In this document: positions 10,079-20,737 of the stretch, piece by piece | Layout: every line of letters starts with the position of its first letter | Position numbering within the stretch: the stretch's first letter is position 1 | DNA from: Ochromonas danica | Taxonomy: Eukaryota > Sar > Chrysophyceae > Chromulinales > Chromulinaceae | NCBI GenBank assembly: GCA_015146655.1 | Contig: VKHL01000114.1 | Location: 27,700 to 91,699, forward strand | Direction of reading: 5' to 3' | DNA length: 64,000 nucleotides | Position numbers and translations under genes: made by a program | Notes under the pieces: model-generated | Databases searched by the model: none | The model's input: the letters and a program-made list of their open reading frames with translations, nothing else | What the model was told of the DNA's origin: nothing

Positions 10079-11002
10079 ATGCGGGCTGTTGGGACTGTCA
10101 ACAGCAGCACGGAGAAGGATGCGTTGGCAAAGGCAAGAAAAAACTGTTTGTTGAAAAGAGAAAAACGCGCTTTTCTATTCCCCTCTTGTCCCTCCCAATC
10201 AGCTTTGGACACCATATGGGACAAACAACAACAAGAACAAGCAGCTGAGACAAGAACAATGATTGACCCTTCTCCACCTGCACCATCATCTATCCCAGAA
10301 GACTTTGATCTTATGTTATTGAGGTTAGTTTGGAAGTGTAAACCCTATATCTATGGAGAGCAATGGAAGGAAGTCTTGACCTCTTTGCCCATTTCTTATC
10401 ATTCTTCCACTTCTTCGTCATCATCGAGTCTTCCTTCTTGGCCCCTCCAACAACTCTCTAGTCACTTCAATGACATGCTACGTGAATACCAACAAGAAAA
10501 TGACGCATGGTTGAACCAGAAACCTAATGAAGAGAAAAAGCTTATTTTACAGCAGATTCTTGAAGAAATTGCAGACTATGAGTTCTTCAAAGAAGACACT
10601 GAGGATGAACAAGTTATTCTTAGAGAAAATGAACATGAGAATGGTCACTCACAAGAAACAGCAGCAATCAACAACTCAACAACAAACCATGAAAATGGTA
10701 CAGAGATATCGAATCTTGAGCAGCAAGTGATTGCTCAACATAGATCAGCCAGTCAAAATACAGAACCAAACTTGTCATCCGAAGAATGGGAAGTCATCTT
10801 GTCTGATAAGCAAATCGCAATCATAGAGAAGATGGAACAAGTTAGTCAACTTCGATTGTATCTCGAAGACAGACGGAAAACAGTCCATGGGAAACAGACA
10901 GTGTTTCATAAGATTTGCCAAACAAGGCAAGCACTACAGCAAGCGGGGATATGCTCTAACGACGTGTTGCTGTCACCGAAGAGAGGAGAGGAGGAGCGGT
11001 AG
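10079..11002 (+). CDS. Hypothetical protein
   Basis: The single-exon frame encodes 307 residues with no family I recognise. Residues 62-160 contain a compact, possibly helical segment (EDFDLMLLRLVWKCKPYIYGEQW, then SSHFNDMLREYQQENDAW). The middle is acidic and Asn-rich, and residues 225-300 are again helical (SSEEWEVILSDKQIAIIEKM). The first 61 residues are basic and could be untranslated leader; the ATG at 10259 is an alternative start. No signal peptide or membrane segment is visible. Confidence 0.5.
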   Translation: MRAVGTVNSSTEKDALAKARKNCLLKREKRAFLFPSCPSQSALDTIWDKQQQEQAAETRTMIDPSPPAPSSIPEDFDLMLLRLVWKCKPYIYGEQWKEVLTSLPISYHSSTSSSSSSLPSWPLQQLSSHFNDMLREYQQENDAWLNQKPNEEKKLILQQILEEIADYEFFKEDTEDEQVILRENEHENGHSQETAAINNSTTNHENGTEISNLEQQVIAQHRSASQNTEPNLSSEEWEVILSDKQIAIIEKMEQVSQLRLYLEDRRKTVHGKQTVFHKICQTRQALQQAGICSNDVLLSPKRGEEER

Positions 11003-11257
11003 AGGATAAGTAATGCAGTATGCACTGCACTGTAACCCAATTCTCACATTCCCAACAACATCTCTAGTCCTTTTGTACATTCTTCATAGAATCAAGGATC
11101 AAATCTAAAGATCACCATACATCTTATTAGAAGGATGAAACATCTCAATGAAGGATACAAACACAATAACAAATATAGGAACTTCTGAGCTTCCTAATCC
11201 ATCCAAGTACAACTCATCACTAAAACTCTTCAAATAACAACACACTACATATTTTTC
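11003..11257. other. Intergenic, no gene seen
   Basis: AT-rich sequence downstream of the hypothetical gene and left of repeat copy B. No gene or element is recognised. Confidence 0.4.
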
Positions 11258-11558
11258 TTTCATATGTATGCTCCAAGACTGACGGGAGAGGATAGTATGA
11301 AACCTCCTGAAGGAGAGATCCTACCCGCTAATTACAGAGCGCGCCATCGTTTGCCCTCTCCATCCCCAGCCTCATCCTTGAAAAACTCAAAGAAGAAGCC
11401 TTGAAAAGGGGAGAGATAGCACAGGAGATAGATTTATCCACCTGGTCTATCATGGAGAGGGAAGCCAATAGCTGACTGTCGCAATATTTGAAGATCAGTC
11501 TTTCATTGAGAGGTTGTCACCAGGACAACCAGAAGAGACCAACCGATTAATAATTGCT
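11258..11558 (+). repeat. 301-bp dispersed repeat, copy B
   Basis: This is identical by eye to 5417-5717 across 301 bases in the same orientation, 5,841 bp away. Sequence identity stops abruptly on both sides (left flank ATATTTTTC, right flank CGTCTC). Unlike copy A it is intergenic. Confidence 0.9.
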
Positions 11559-11783
11559 CGTCTCAACATACATGACGACGGTATATATACAGAGAAGGTG
11601 GTTGAACTTTTAAAAGTACGCATTCTTTACCTCACTCAGAGAGATGGTTCCAGACATCATGACTGATGATGAGGTGGACAATTCGATCAAATCGAGCTTC
11701 CACCACAGGAGTTCTTCACTTCACCACACAACATGTTGATGGAATGTCTCGTGGCATTTGTTTGTGGTGGTGTGAGCATTTGG

Positions 11784-12216
11784 TGCTTGTGCTTGTGCTT
11801 GTGTTTGTGTTTGTGTTTGTGTTTGTGTTTGTGTTTGTGTTTGTGTTTGTGTTTGTGTTTGTGTTTGTGTTTGTGCTTGTGCTTGTGTTTGTGTTTGTGT
11901 TTGTGTTTGTGTTTGTGTTTGTGTTTGTGTTTGTGTTTGTGTTTGTGTTTGTGTTTGTGCTTGTGCTTGTGTTTGTGTTTGTGTTTGTGTTTGTGTTTGT
12001 GTTTGTGTTTGTGTTTGTGTTTGTGTTTGTGTTTGTGTTTGTGCTTGTGCTTGTGTTTGTGTTTGTGTTTGTGTTTGTGTTTGTGTTTGTGTTTGTGTTT
12101 GTGTTTGTGTTTGTGTTTGTGTTTGTGCTTGTGCTTGTGTTTGTGTTTGTGTTTGTGTTTGTGTTTGTGTTTGTGTTTGTGTTTGTGTTTGTGTTTGTGT
12201 TTGTGTTTGTGTGTTT
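11784..12216. repeat. (GTGTTT)n satellite with 84-bp higher-order period
   Basis: About 430 bp of the hexamer GTGTTT. Paired variant hexamers (GTGCTT twice) recur exactly every 84 bp: the first GCTT of each pair falls at 11791, 11875, 11959, 12043 and 12127. The array is therefore a tandem of 84-bp units (14 hexamers each). It reads open as Val-Phe or Cys-Leu repeats in plus frames, but I regard those frames as non-coding. Confidence 0.93.
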
Positions 12217-12353
12217 GTGTGTGTTGTTACACTGGATGGCTCAAGTGCGAGTTAGAAAGCTCATTTTATGACTTTTGCGTCAGGTGATTTCGTTTCGTTT
12301 CATCGAAACATCGTGCAGTAACAATAGCTTGTACTAGCTGTCTGCTGGTAAAG

Positions 12354-13392
12354 ATGGAATGTCGATTCACTATTCTTCCTATCAATGATCCTTCTTCCAC
12401 TTCTGTCATATATAAAGATCGAGATGTTAAAGAGCAGTTACTTCAATATAATCTCGATCAAACATTGACTATCACACGATTTCGATTCACAGGTCAACTA
12501 GCAACTTCCTCAACAACTGACTATCAGGAGTTGTTACAGGCCTTATTTGAAAGTCATGATTGTCGCGTAATCTTGAGTTGTCTTGGAGAACCTTCAATCC
12601 CAATTAGCATGAAAAGTGAAGCACTTAGTCTAACCACCATGAACTTGTCCTTCTTTGATCGCTTAACTGAACGAGGTAACTGCATATATTAGGACTTATT
12701 TTGACTCTTTAGCTGGTTTGTGATAGTTCTGTGCGTGTCATGTTGGCAGGTATTGTGGGTGGCGAGGGTCGAATCCGAGGATGTTTTGACGACACTTTCG
12801 ACGGCATCACAGTCAGTCCATTGCTTCACAATTGCTTCCATTGCTTGGTGTTTAATGATGGCTGAAGCATTGATCTAGGTTGGAGATCTACTGCGAGAGA
12901 TGCTAGTCAACGAGAACTCTGAGAACAGCGACCTCTTCTCTGCGGCAGATCGTCAGGAGGTCATCTACCAACTCTTTAAACTCTTCGCCATTGGAGGAGA
13001 GCTATGTCAACCTGATGTGGATATTGAGAAGTAAGTCATGTGCCTTTAGAGTGGTCTTGAAGCATTTGTCAATGACTTTGTGCTGTGCCTTGTTGCAGAT
13101 ATTTGACAATCACCAAGGCGGTATACAAAGATCTTATTACAGTCTACAGGTGATCCCATCCTATGAAAATGAGATGCTCTCCATTGCGTGACATAGCTTC
13201 TCTTTCTTGTTTAGAGAGAATTCGAGCCAAGCAGTTCAAGTGTCTGGCAGGGCCTTTCTCGTGCATTCTGTGTCCGGCGTAACCCTTCACACTCATTCTC
13301 CAGACTCTCCTCGAAACCTTTTCCTTGTTATTATCGACCCAATGAAGCGACTCGTCACTGTAGTTAAGAACTCAGATAAGAAGTTTTGGTGA
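12354..13392 (+). CDS. CFAP300: CFAP300-like dynein-arm assembly factor
   Basis: Five exons (12354-12675, 12750-12811, 12879-13030, 13099-13149, 13215-13392) splice in consistent phase to 254 residues. The order of conserved blocks matches CFAP300 (C11orf70): LTTMNLSFFDRL, then GGEGRIRGCFDDTF, LLREMLVNENSEN, FSAADRQEVIYQLFKLFAIGG-ELCQ, then YLTITKAVYKDLITV and a C-terminal FLVIIDPMKRLVTVV. The length is close to the usual 267 or so. CFAP300 is needed for cytoplasmic assembly of axonemal dynein arms, so this gene predicts a motile flagellum. Each junction has a GT-AG pair and keeps a conserved block in frame. The upstream satellite at 11784 may sit in its promoter region. Identity is good; the start is the first ATG. 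Confidence 0.85.
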
Positions 13393-13804
13393 CAGATATC
13401 AACTTGTTGTTTAACTACTATTACACCACTCCATGAACTTGTGATAATATGCATTTTCTCTCGGGCTAAACTTGCTGTGATAGAATATCTTTCAGGGGTT
13501 TCTTAGAAGTTGAAATGATTTGATAGTATTGACAGAGATATAGAAATAGTAAAGCCATCAATTTGATCGATGACGACGACTATTACTACTACTGCTTCGT
13601 GTTGATCCATCCAGAAGACTGTGGAAGAGTAGTGACAAAGGATATGTTGTGTTGTCGAATATGTACAAGTATAATAATAACAATAGCAAAATAACGAAGC
13701 AAGAAGATCAAGGGGGGGGGGGGGGGGGGGGTTAACCTTGTATCATGGATACCCCTCAACTCCATGCAGGAGACAGAGAACAGAATAGGAGGTAGTACCG
13801 TAGA
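13393..13804. other. Convergent 3' region with poly-G tract
   Basis: 3' flanks of CFAP300 and the minus-strand hypothetical gene. It contains an uninterrupted run of 20 G (13712-13731) and CTA/CGA triplet stretches near 13568-13590. No gene is seen. Confidence 0.5.
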
Positions 13805-14640
13805 TTAAGGTCGAGGGAAGTGGTCAGGATCATAGACACCTGCCCAATAGGCTATTTCCAAGATGGAATCTGGAAAAGGCAGATAGTAACGTGGATCGGG
13901 ATGAGTGGCCAATCCTGAAGCAGATTTAACTGCTGCTGATGTCATTTCATCATAGCCTTTAGTATCAATCAATTCAGCAGCTAAGGCAAGCAGTTGTAGA
14001 TTGTCAGCGAAGTGTTGTTGGTCATGACTGTTGCCAATGGTGCGATGATGATGATGATGACTTAGCATATCAGATGCCATCCAATTCTCAAAAGAAGAAC
14101 CAGCAGCAGATGAAATAGAAAGATTCTTTTCTTTTCTGTTTGGAATTATATCACCATTCTTACGAGGTCTCTTTGCTTTCGTTGTGCTTGCTTTTACTTT
14201 TTGGCTTCTTCTTGTTGTGGTGGCTGTGGTTGTTGTTGTGGTAGTTGTGTTTTCTTCCTCTTCTTGGTGAGTAGCTTGGAACATGTTGTTGTTGTGGTTA
14301 TTGTTGTTTTGTCTTCTTCCTGACCACATTATCTCATATAACAATCTTTCTGATTCTAATAGACGTATTACACTGTTTTGATGATGGAATTCTTCTTTAC
14401 TTTTGTTGTTATTCTCTACGTGTCAACTGCAATAATAACAACAATAGTGTTGTCATAGCAGATGACAATTGGTTTGGTTTGGTGTTGTGAGGAGAGAACA
14501 GGAGAGAGAAGGCGGATTTTCAGGTTTACAAGTTGAATATTCTTACTAAGATAACCGCCTTTCTGCTCAGCAGAGCTGGGAACTGGAAGATTATCTTCTT
14601 GTTGTAGACTATGTATATATAGTATTGTATATGGTTTCAT
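13805..14640 (-). CDS. Hypothetical protein, low-complexity middle
   Basis: I join exons 14547-14640 and 13805-14415 (131-nt intron, donor GTAAGAATA, phase 1) to give 234 residues. The splice removes an in-frame stop and makes a continuous Asn/Lys-rich helix-like stretch (KSKEEFHHQNSVIRLLESERLLYE). Poly-Asn, poly-Thr, a basic patch (KAKRPRKNG, possibly nuclear) and poly-His follow. The C-terminal 70 residues look conserved and ordered (LQLLALAAELIDTKGYDE, then DPRYYLPFPDSILEIAYWAGVYD). I do not recognise the family. Exon 1 is the least certain part. Confidence 0.5.
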
Positions 14641-14999
14641 GGTTCTTCTTTGAAGGGGCTAATCGTATCCTCTATGGCATCACTTGACCAATAGCCACTT
14701 GTTCTATATTATTTTGTAACAACTTTTCTTAAGATTACGTGACCCACAACACCACATGAAAACCGCCAAAGCTCTCATTCCATATGGAATCCACTGGAAT
14801 GTCTCCGCCTTCTCTGCTGCCTTGCACTGGCACTGTGAGCGTTCAATCATCAACAACAACTCAACCTCCGGACTTAGACTTGTTGCTCGTTGTCCAGACC
14901 ACACGGTCTAGAGTCTGCTGCTGTATTATATTATAGCCTACAATATTTACTAACCTGTTCTGAGATAGTCGACGGAAAGCAATCCTGGTGGTGATCATC
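14641..14999. promoter_or_regulatory. Divergent promoter region
   Basis: These 359 nt lie between the minus-strand hypothetical gene and the FAD oxidoreductase. A 66-codon open frame on the minus strand (14704-14904) shows no conserved feature and is probably chance. No motif is recognised. Confidence 0.4.
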
Positions 15000-16309
15000 A
15001 TGTCTGACTTCATGCAGAATGGAAATGATCAAAATCATACCAATCATGATATCATTATTTTAGGTAAGAAAAAACATCAATCTCTTACGAAACACACCAC
15101 CACTATATCATTGATGATGGTTGACTAACTCAACTTGACTCACTTTCTCTCTGTGTTGTCTTTCTATTAGGTGGGGGTATACATGGCGTCTGTATTGCCT
15201 ATTATCTTGCCACTAAATATGGCAAGCATCCTCTCATCATTGAACAAAGTCAAATTGCTGCGGCAGCATCAGGAAAAGCTGGTGGATTTCTTGCACGAGA
15301 TTGGGGACATGGTCCAACTGTAGATCTACACAAAATCTCTTACCAACTACACAAAGAACTCGCACAAACGTTAAATCTACAATCTTATCGTGAAATACCT
15401 ACTTTAGAAGTCTATGTCCACTCGAAAGGTCTACGAATAGCACCTTGGTTAGATCGAGAAGGAGGTGCGATATTAATGGATCGTAATACAGCTCAAGTTA
15501 CACCATTGGAGTTTACAAATAAGGTTTATCAAGCTGCAGAGGCATTAGGAACACGTATTCTATATGATCGTGCTTGTGGATTAGATAGAGATGAAGATGG
15601 TCGTGTTGTGGGTGTTCTACTTGAAAAAGCAGGTCGTCTAGCAGCTAAGCAAGTGGTGATTGCTTTAGGTCCTTGGTCAGGTGTAGCTGTTGAAGACTGG
15701 TTTGATCTTCCTTTACCTATGGAAGGATTACGATCAACTTCATTGATTGTCTCCAAACTTTCTCCTCTATTAGAACCAGCACAAGCTTATGCTTGCTTTT
15801 GTGAAGAAGATGCGAACGAATGCCATTTGGAACTTTATCCACGTCCTAATGGTGATCTTTATGTTTGTGGTTGTGGTGGAAGTGATCATGTCTTTGGAGA
15901 TCGTTTACGTTCTGATGGAGAATGTGGTCGTGCTGAAAAGGTTGCACCAGATGAAGGTCGTGTAGAGAAGGCATTAGCTTCTCTTCGAGCACTGTCATCT
16001 ATGACTGATAATCTACCTGCTGATCATGTTACTACACAAGCTTGTATGCGTCCAGTTACTCCTGATGGTTGGCCTGTAATGGGGGAGATACCAGGTGTTG
16101 GTAATGCATTCATTTCAGCAGGTCATAATTGTTGGGGTATTCTCTGGGCACCAGCTTGTGGCCTCGCCATGGCTGATCTTCTTGTCACAGGCCAGACATC
16201 ACTCTTTAATATACAACCGTTCACACCAGAACGTTATTTAGTACCAGGACAACCACTGTGTCATCGAGGAAAGAAGATGGGAGTAGAGCCAAAAGGAGAG
16301 CAATGGTGA
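15000..16309 (+). CDS. FAD-dependent oxidoreductase (DAO family)
   Basis: Two exons, 15000-15063 and 15171-16309, give 400 residues. The first splice reconstitutes the Rossmann dinucleotide-binding motif (DIIILGGGIHGVCIAYYLA, glycines 22-24 and 27), with IIEQ as the acidic strand end and AAASGKAGGFLAR as the flavin-contacting loop of the D-amino-acid-oxidase (PF01266) fold. Later blocks are KQVVIALGPWSG, the substrate-side strands LELYPRPNGDLYVCG, and the closing FAD motif (CMRPVTPDGWPVMGEIPG, then AGHNCWGILWAPACG). This set resembles fungal TDA3-like and other DAO-type oxidoreductases of unsettled substrate. The short N-terminus has no clear targeting peptide, suggesting a cytosolic enzyme. 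Family confident, substrate unknown. Confidence 0.85.
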
Positions 16310-16594
16310 TGATGATATGGTATGACATGGTATGGTATGGTATTAATGTCTTCTTGTGATTTCTGTTCCTCTTCCTTCTTCCTCTACATCTCTTCTCTTC
16401 TGTTTATTATTATTATATTCATAGTTATTACAATTGTCGATTGACCCATGATATGATATGAGATGTTATTTTCCATGGGGTTGATGGCTAATTAGCTTAT
16501 CACTCGATGATTGAGTTACCTTATGACTAACAACGTGTCATGATGGTATAGTAACACATCGTTAATTACACGATGCTCTCTCTCTTACTACCCA
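16310..16594. other. Convergent 3' region with TATGG repeats
   Basis: 3' flanks of the oxidoreductase and TRMT11. It includes a short ATATGGTATGACATGG repeat stretch (16314-16343) and CTT-rich sequence. No gene is seen. Confidence 0.4.
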
Positions 16595-18372
16595 CTACCA
16601 TCTTGAGACTTCTCCTTCCTTCTCATACACTACCAACCATCGCCACATACCACGACGCAATTCTTCAGCTGTCACTCGTAGCAGTGACAGTGACTTCTTC
16701 TTGACTAGAACTTCCTCATTCACTTTCTCTAGGAAGGCTTCTACCTCATGTTGTTCTATGTCAGAGTTGGTCGCAATCCAGAAAGCCAATCTTCGACCAG
16801 CCTTAAGTCGTCGTTCAGCCAAGCGTAAAAGCAGTGCAACGACCATGAAAGGACTGCTAAGTGTCTCATTCACTAATCTGCTGCCCATCGCATCGAGTTC
16901 TCCGGCATGAGGAGTGAGAGATTCAATAAACGAAACAGGCAAGCAAACTCTCTCTCGTCGACCAAACGGTGGATCAGCAACAATTCCATCAAACTACAGG
17001 GTCAACAATTACAATACCACATGATAGAGTGATGTAGGTTAAATGGAGAAAATAAGAGGAAGGAGAATCGAACCTGTATAGAGTTATTATTGTTATGGTT
17101 ATCGTCATCATCTTCAAGCCATTGTAAAGCATCCTTATGTTGAAGATCTTTCAATCGATCTAATAGATTGTAAAAGATGAAATTGTCTTTCGCTGTTTGT
17201 CCTTCTTGTTCTCTTCCTACACTTCGTTGAAACTTACCATTCTTATTAGAATTCTCTCCTCCACAAGCATGAGGATCAATGTCTGATCCTAACACATCTG
17301 CTCCTAAAGCAGCACAAGCTACAAGAATACTGCCTGTACCACAAAATGGATCCAAAATGAGATCACCTTGACCCACTAGAGCAGCTTGAGCTGTAACATG
17401 AGAACAGATTGCTTTCATTGAAGTAGTTCCAAGAAATGGTCGATTAACAAGATCAAATTGATAAGCAATATTACGTCCATGTGCTACAACACGACCAAAG
17501 ATAATACGATTAGGTTTATTCATACTATCTAACATTTCCTTTTCACCAGTCTGTTGGAAATGATTATGTTTATATTGATAGTCACTAAAGTCTTCATAGA
17601 AGATAAGATGATGAGCTGGATGATCTAGAGAGACTTCACCTGGTAATTGTCGTAAAGCTGTAGCAAAATGTGAGAGTAAGATTCGTCGTGTTTTATCATC
17701 TGCTCCATGTGCTTTACCATATGATGCAAAATCAACTTTCCAACTAAGATCTCTATTACTCTTTTCAACTAGTTTCTTCTTTTCTAGATGGTGTCTATCC
17801 TCTAGACTAGTGCATGTAGTGGTAGTGGTAGTGGTAGTGGTAGTGGTAGTGGTAGTGGTAGTGGTGGTAGCAGTGCTGTCATCATCACCGTCATGTTGTT
17901 GTGGATGGGGCATGAGTGGTTGGCAGAGGAATGGAAAAGAATAGTCAACCATAGCTACTGCAGTGGGTAAATCTTCAGCATCTGCCCATACTTCAACAAC
18001 TCTTCGAATAAGACCTGATCGTAGGATAGCTTCTTGTATAAGTTCTTCATTGTCTGGTAATGTCAGATAGAGACAGATGGGATGTTTAGATGATGACATG
18101 GTCTCTGTCACTACACTAATAGGATGGGCTAGAGACTGCTGTAAGTATGTTCTTCCTAGTTGATCACCTCTCTTATCTAGAACATAAGCAAAACTATCAT
18201 GTAACTCAGCCAAACGAAAAGATGGTAATAATCCTCTGAATTCAATTAGATAAGACTTCCATGCAGTAGGGAGAGAAGTAGATGATGATCGTAAATGACC
18301 TAGACTTGTAAGACATAACCAATTCAAGAGAAGATAGAAAAGAGTCCATTGATTTAACTTCTTTTGCATCAT
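16595..18372 (-). CDS. TRMT11: tRNA (guanine-N2)-methyltransferase Trm11-like
   Basis: Two exons, 17074-18372 and 16595-16993 (phase 0), give 565 residues. The enzyme transfers a methyl from S-adenosylmethionine to N2 of guanosine 10 in tRNA, normally with TRMT112. The SAM motif I is DPFCGTGSILVACAALGADVLGSDID (Asp341), and the catalytic DPPFG (Asp440) opens exon 2, which supports the splice. FGRVVAHGR and RPFLGTTSM are characteristic of this family. A THUMP-like region covers about residues 40-150. Two oddities stand out: a Thr run (about 169-186, from a GTGGTA microsatellite on the plus strand) and an N-terminal hydrophobic stretch (WTLFYLLLNWLCLTSLG) that cytosolic Trm11 proteins lack and that resembles a signal peptide. 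No in-frame ATG immediately after that stretch offers an obvious shorter start. Confidence 0.88.
17814..17872. repeat. Coding GTGGTA microsatellite in TRMT11
   Basis: Tandem GTAGTG/GTGGTA repeats encode the poly-Thr run of the Trm11 homologue on the minus strand. The tract lies between the THUMP-like and methyltransferase regions, where a variable linker is tolerated. Confidence 0.85.
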
Positions 18373-18579
18373 GTCAATTGTTCATCCATCCAATTCAATC
18401 AAATCGAATACAATCCACCACTATTCCATGGATTCCACAGTATCTAACCCCACGCATTACAACAATAGATGACAAGTCACCACCACCGATATTCATACTG
18501 GCCTATCTTCTCTTATCAAGAAGATCGTCAGAGCAGTTGTTGTTCACAAAGAGTGAAAGCAAATCACTCACTCTATACC
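18373..18579. promoter_or_regulatory. Divergent promoter, TRMT11/MFS transporter
   Basis: About 207 nt separate the Trm11 ATG from the preferred transporter ATG (18580). AATCGAATACAATCC and TCAAT repeats occur, but no known motif. Confidence 0.4.
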
Positions 18580-20298
18580 ATGTCTTCATCAAGTAATAGA
18601 TACCCTTCTCCTCTTCCTTCTTCCAGGATGTCACAATCTCCTCAACAACAACAAAAACAACAAAAACCATCTCCAAACACATCCAATTTCTCACATGATA
18701 ATAATTCATCTTCTTCATCTTCCCCTTCTCCTTCTTCTTCTTCTTCTTCCTCTCCCTTTGCTTCCTCTTCTTTTGGACGTGTCTTACCTGTTCTTTTCTT
18801 AGAATATCTCTCACTTGCTTTAGGTAAAACTTTATTACCTTCTTTCATCTTACAAGCTTTTGGTAGTTATTCCTATCTTATGGTGGGTCTATGTGAGACA
18901 ATGAAAGGTATCTTAGCTTTCTTAGCTTGTCCTATTATTGGTCGTATTTCAGATCGTATAGGACGGAAATATTGTCTTCTTATTGCTATGATGGGAACTA
19001 CCTTACCTAATTGTATATTAGCCTTTACAAATGATATGATCTTATATAGTATCTTATTAGGTTTGTCAGGTTTATTTGCTGCAACCTTCTCATTAACATT
19101 TGCTTATATATCTGATTGTGTTGATCGTCGTTCACGTGCACCAGCTTATGGATTAGCATTAGCAACCTTTGGATTATCTTTTACGATTGGTCCTATCTTA
19201 GGTAGTTATATTGCACAAGAATATGGTCCACATATTGTCTTTCTTGTCTCTTTCTTATTAGTTGTAATTAATGTCAATTATATTATCTTCTATCTACCTG
19301 AGACAGTCAAATCAGTTGATGGACAGACATTAAATTATCAAAAGTTAAATGAGATTGCAGTAGATCATCTACCAACAACATGGAGTTTTGGAGAAACTTT
19401 TCGTGTCTTTAGGTAAGACAAAACAATTGTTATCTTTGAAGAAGTAAAGATAACAATTGATCTAATGCCTTTCTTTAATCAGAGCGGATGCTTTCTTGTC
19501 CAATATTGCTCTGATTGTCTTTCTTTACTATTCCTCTGTGGTAAGCTTAACTGTATCCTACATGCCATCTCTTCTATATCCTTCTTATCATGTGATCTAA
19601 ATGGTTGGGTAATTTAGTGGGCAATGGTGAGCACGATGATGGTCTATATCACCCATACCTTGCACTTCTCTCCTATCTCTCTAGGCTGGCTTATGACAGC
19701 TTATGGTGTATCGACCATGATTGCTGAAGGTTTATTAGTTCGTCTTGTTGTGCCAGCGATTGGAGAACTTCATACGATTCGATTGGGTTTATTAGCCTTT
19801 GCAGCACAATGCCTGATTATTGCCTTTTCATCCTCAGCGGAATGGATCTTTGTCTCTGTTATTTTCTCTTTGTTATCCAATCTAGTCTATCCATCTGTGA
19901 GCTCATTAGTCTCGAAAGTGGTTGGAGAACATGAACAAGGCGAGGCATTAGGATCATTGAATGGAATTAAGGCATTGGTTAGTCTTCCGATGTCTATTGA
20001 TATTTGATGTTTATCATGATTGGTAATAATTGATGTTTGAATGCTTGCTTGTCTGTAGACGGAAGGCTTTGGTCCGTTGCTCTTTGGACTGATCATGTCT
20101 TTGTTCGAAGACACACCTTATCCTGGTGCTCCTTATATCATTGCTACTTTCATTGTTCTATGGGCTTACTTGCATTCTTATGAACTTCCTCTTGATCCTG
20201 AGCTTGTCTATGCTAAGTATGGAAGTCATCATCCTCACCATCCACACGATGATCGCGCTGGTCTCTTGAGCTTTGCCTCTGACGATGAAAGTCTTTGA
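18580..20298 (+). CDS. MFS transporter (MFSD14/TetA-like)
   Basis: Four exons (18580-19412, 19483-19540, 19618-19977, 20059-20298) give 496 residues. After a Ser/Pro/Gln-rich cytoplasmic tail (about 70 residues) come about 12 hydrophobic segments in two halves. The loop-2 motif of the major facilitator superfamily is present as GRISDRIGRKYCLL, with the antiporter-like motif C region GLSFTIGPILGSYI. The overall pattern (YISDCVDRRSRAPAYGLALATFGL, then GSLNGIKALTEGFGPLLFG) is that of the MFSD14/hippocampus-abundant-transcript and tetracycline-efflux-like group. Substrate is unknown, and an endomembrane or plasma membrane site is likely. An upstream in-frame ATG at 18469 would add 37 residues and is less likely. 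Each intron keeps a transmembrane helix in frame. Confidence 0.86.
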
Positions 20299-20737
20299 AT
20301 CTAACACAAGTTTTGTTTTCGATGTTAATATTGGTGTAGATAGGAAGGTCATCCTCCGTGATGATGTAGTGTGTAAGTAGTTAATAAGCAGAATCAAGAT
20401 GACTGGCTAGACTTCAGATGACTGATAGTAAAGAGATTTCATAGGGTCGTTCTTAGGCTTAGAAATTTGATATTGATTCATATTCACACTACAAGGCAGC
20501 ACTAGGGCAGAGTTCATAAAAAGAGACACAATAAAGTAAGTAAGTAAGGTGGACTGACTAAAGAAGATGCCAATCCGTGCGCGTTGCCTCATTGGATAAT
20601 CGTTTGTATTGCAAGTTGGCAACACTATGGAAAGAACATATGAAGAGTAGTGCGTCTTAGAGGACAAAAGGATCGCTAACCGCCTTCTTCGCACGGGTGA
20701 AACTCCAACGAAGTACTATTACCATTTGACATTATCA
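20299..20737. other. Convergent 3' region, no gene seen
   Basis: 3' flanks of the transporter and the RBR gene. A short stretch near 20575-20625 vaguely recalls a tRNA D-arm but does not fold convincingly. Nothing else is recognised. Confidence 0.4.

Noticed and set aside
11666-12287. Long plus-strand open frames reading Val-Phe and Cys-Leu repeats
   Set aside because: They exist only because a hexamer repeat stays open in every frame; no other coding signal.
14704-14904. Minus-strand frame starting MWSGQR, similar to MWSGRR in the neighbouring gene
   Set aside because: The match is five residues only, no DNA similarity around it, and no splice links it to that gene.
20570-20640. Possible tRNA (GGATAATCG resembles a D arm)
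   Set aside because: No acceptor stem or T arm pairs at the right spacing on either strand.
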